The position numbers and the translations under genes were made by a program. This document shows, in pieces, positions 5,569-5,881 of a DNA stretch of 5,881 nucleotides (positions are counted from its first letter, which is position 1; every line of letters starts with the position of its first letter). The DNA is from an uncultured Campylobacter sp. (lineage in GTDB: Bacteria; Campylobacterota; Campylobacteria; Campylobacterales; Campylobacteraceae), in contig NZ_CALHHT010000281.1 of the NCBI RefSeq assembly GCF_938031315.1, forward strand, positions 1 to 5,881. The letters run 5' to 3'. The notes beneath the pieces are model-generated. The model did not search any database, had not been told where the DNA came from, and saw only the letters and a program-made list of their open reading frames with translations.

Positions 5569-5881
5569 ATGAAAAAAATATGTTTTATCGTGCTAGCGTT
5601 AGTCTATTTTTGTGCTGCAAAATCTCAGGAACCCGTAACCAAGGTGGTTAAATTTACCCGTTTTATAGACGATAAGTTATTTGCATTTCGCTGGAATGCA
5701 TTGAATGAATTTTCTTGCGAATTAAAAAATTTGAAAATTATCTCGCTTAGAGATGCGCCCGACTGCCTAAAAAAAAGCAAAGAGATTAAAAAATTTGAAA
5801 GCGCTCATAAAAAAGAGATTGAAAAAATTATCAAACCGGGCTTTAACTATTACGTTACAAACTATGGCCAATATAGGAATG
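5569..5881 (+). CDS. Exported protein, 5' part only; possibly divergent SNase-like
   Basis: The ATG at 5569 has a GAGG ribosome site (5559-5562) 6 nt upstream and opens a frame of 104 codons that runs off the window. Residues 1-17 form a signal peptide (MKKI, hydrophobic core, CAA before K18), so the product is exported. The mature part has no clear family match, but its order of elements recalls a staphylococcal-nuclease OB fold: a beta-like start with I33-DD (against DGDT), D62-A-P-D65 (against D-[AT]-P-E), a lysine-rich helix at about 68-88, then K89-P-G and a strand ending in Y102-R103. The catalytic Asp and Arg positions of true nucleases do not line up clearly, so if the fold is right the activity may be lost. 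C50 and C66 could pair in the periplasm. The sequence is about 34% GC, well below the preceding operon. The gene call is firm; the fold is a guess. Confidence 0.72.
   Translation, partial: MKKICFIVLALVYFCAAKSQEPVTKVVKFTRFIDDKLFAFRWNALNEFSCELKNLKIISLRDAPDCLKKSKEIKKFESAHKKEIEKIIKPGFNYYVTNYGQYRN

Noticed and set aside
1..5881. CRISPR array, insertion sequence, tRNA, toxin-antitoxin or other defence module
   Set aside because: No spaced direct repeats, transposase, tRNA-like folds or defence-gene motifs were seen; most of the window is ordinary transport genes.

Overview
The window reads as chromosomal DNA from a Campylobacter-like epsilonproteobacterium. I infer this from the very frequent AAATTT words, the AT-rich spacers with phased T-tracts in front of genes, the amino-acid-uptake gene content, and protein sequences of the type found in that genus. 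Coding regions of about 50% GC in sampled stretches suggest one of the less AT-rich (for example oral) Campylobacter species rather than C. jejuni. The species is not proven from this sequence.

Layout: (a) 1-356 has no convincing complete gene. Its first 260 bases are AT-rich (about 36% GC by hand count), and bases 261-356 are a sharply different block (about 62% GC) full of short hairpins, possibly an interspersed repeat. (b) 357-3180, minus strand: a two-gene unit with putP (Na+/proline symporter) first and a DUF2130 coiled-coil protein second. The two overlap by 8 nt. (c) 3181-3307: a divergent promoter region. (d) 3308-5485, plus strand: a compact ABC importer operon for a polar amino acid, ordered permease, ATPase, periplasmic binding protein. 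The permease and ATPase overlap by 8 nt, and the binding protein's Shine-Dalgarno sequence overlaps the ATPase stop codon. (e) 5486-5568: a spacer with a perfect 14-bp inverted repeat, probably a terminator or mRNA-stabilising hairpin. (f) 5569 to the window end: the 5' part of an AT-rich gene for a small exported protein, possibly a divergent staphylococcal-nuclease-like (SNase) OB-fold protein.

The genes form a divergent amino-acid-uptake locus. One arm makes a sodium-driven proline symporter, the other an ATP-driven importer whose binding protein captures an amino acid in the periplasm. That suits asaccharolytic Campylobacter, which rely on amino acids as carbon sources. The DUF2130 protein looks like a coiled-coil protein with a PD-(D/E)XK-nuclease-like C-terminal half and has no obvious link to transport. 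No complete new system is evident. The points most worth a second look are the AAATTT enrichment, the GC-rich hairpin block, and the truncated SNase-like gene at the right edge.
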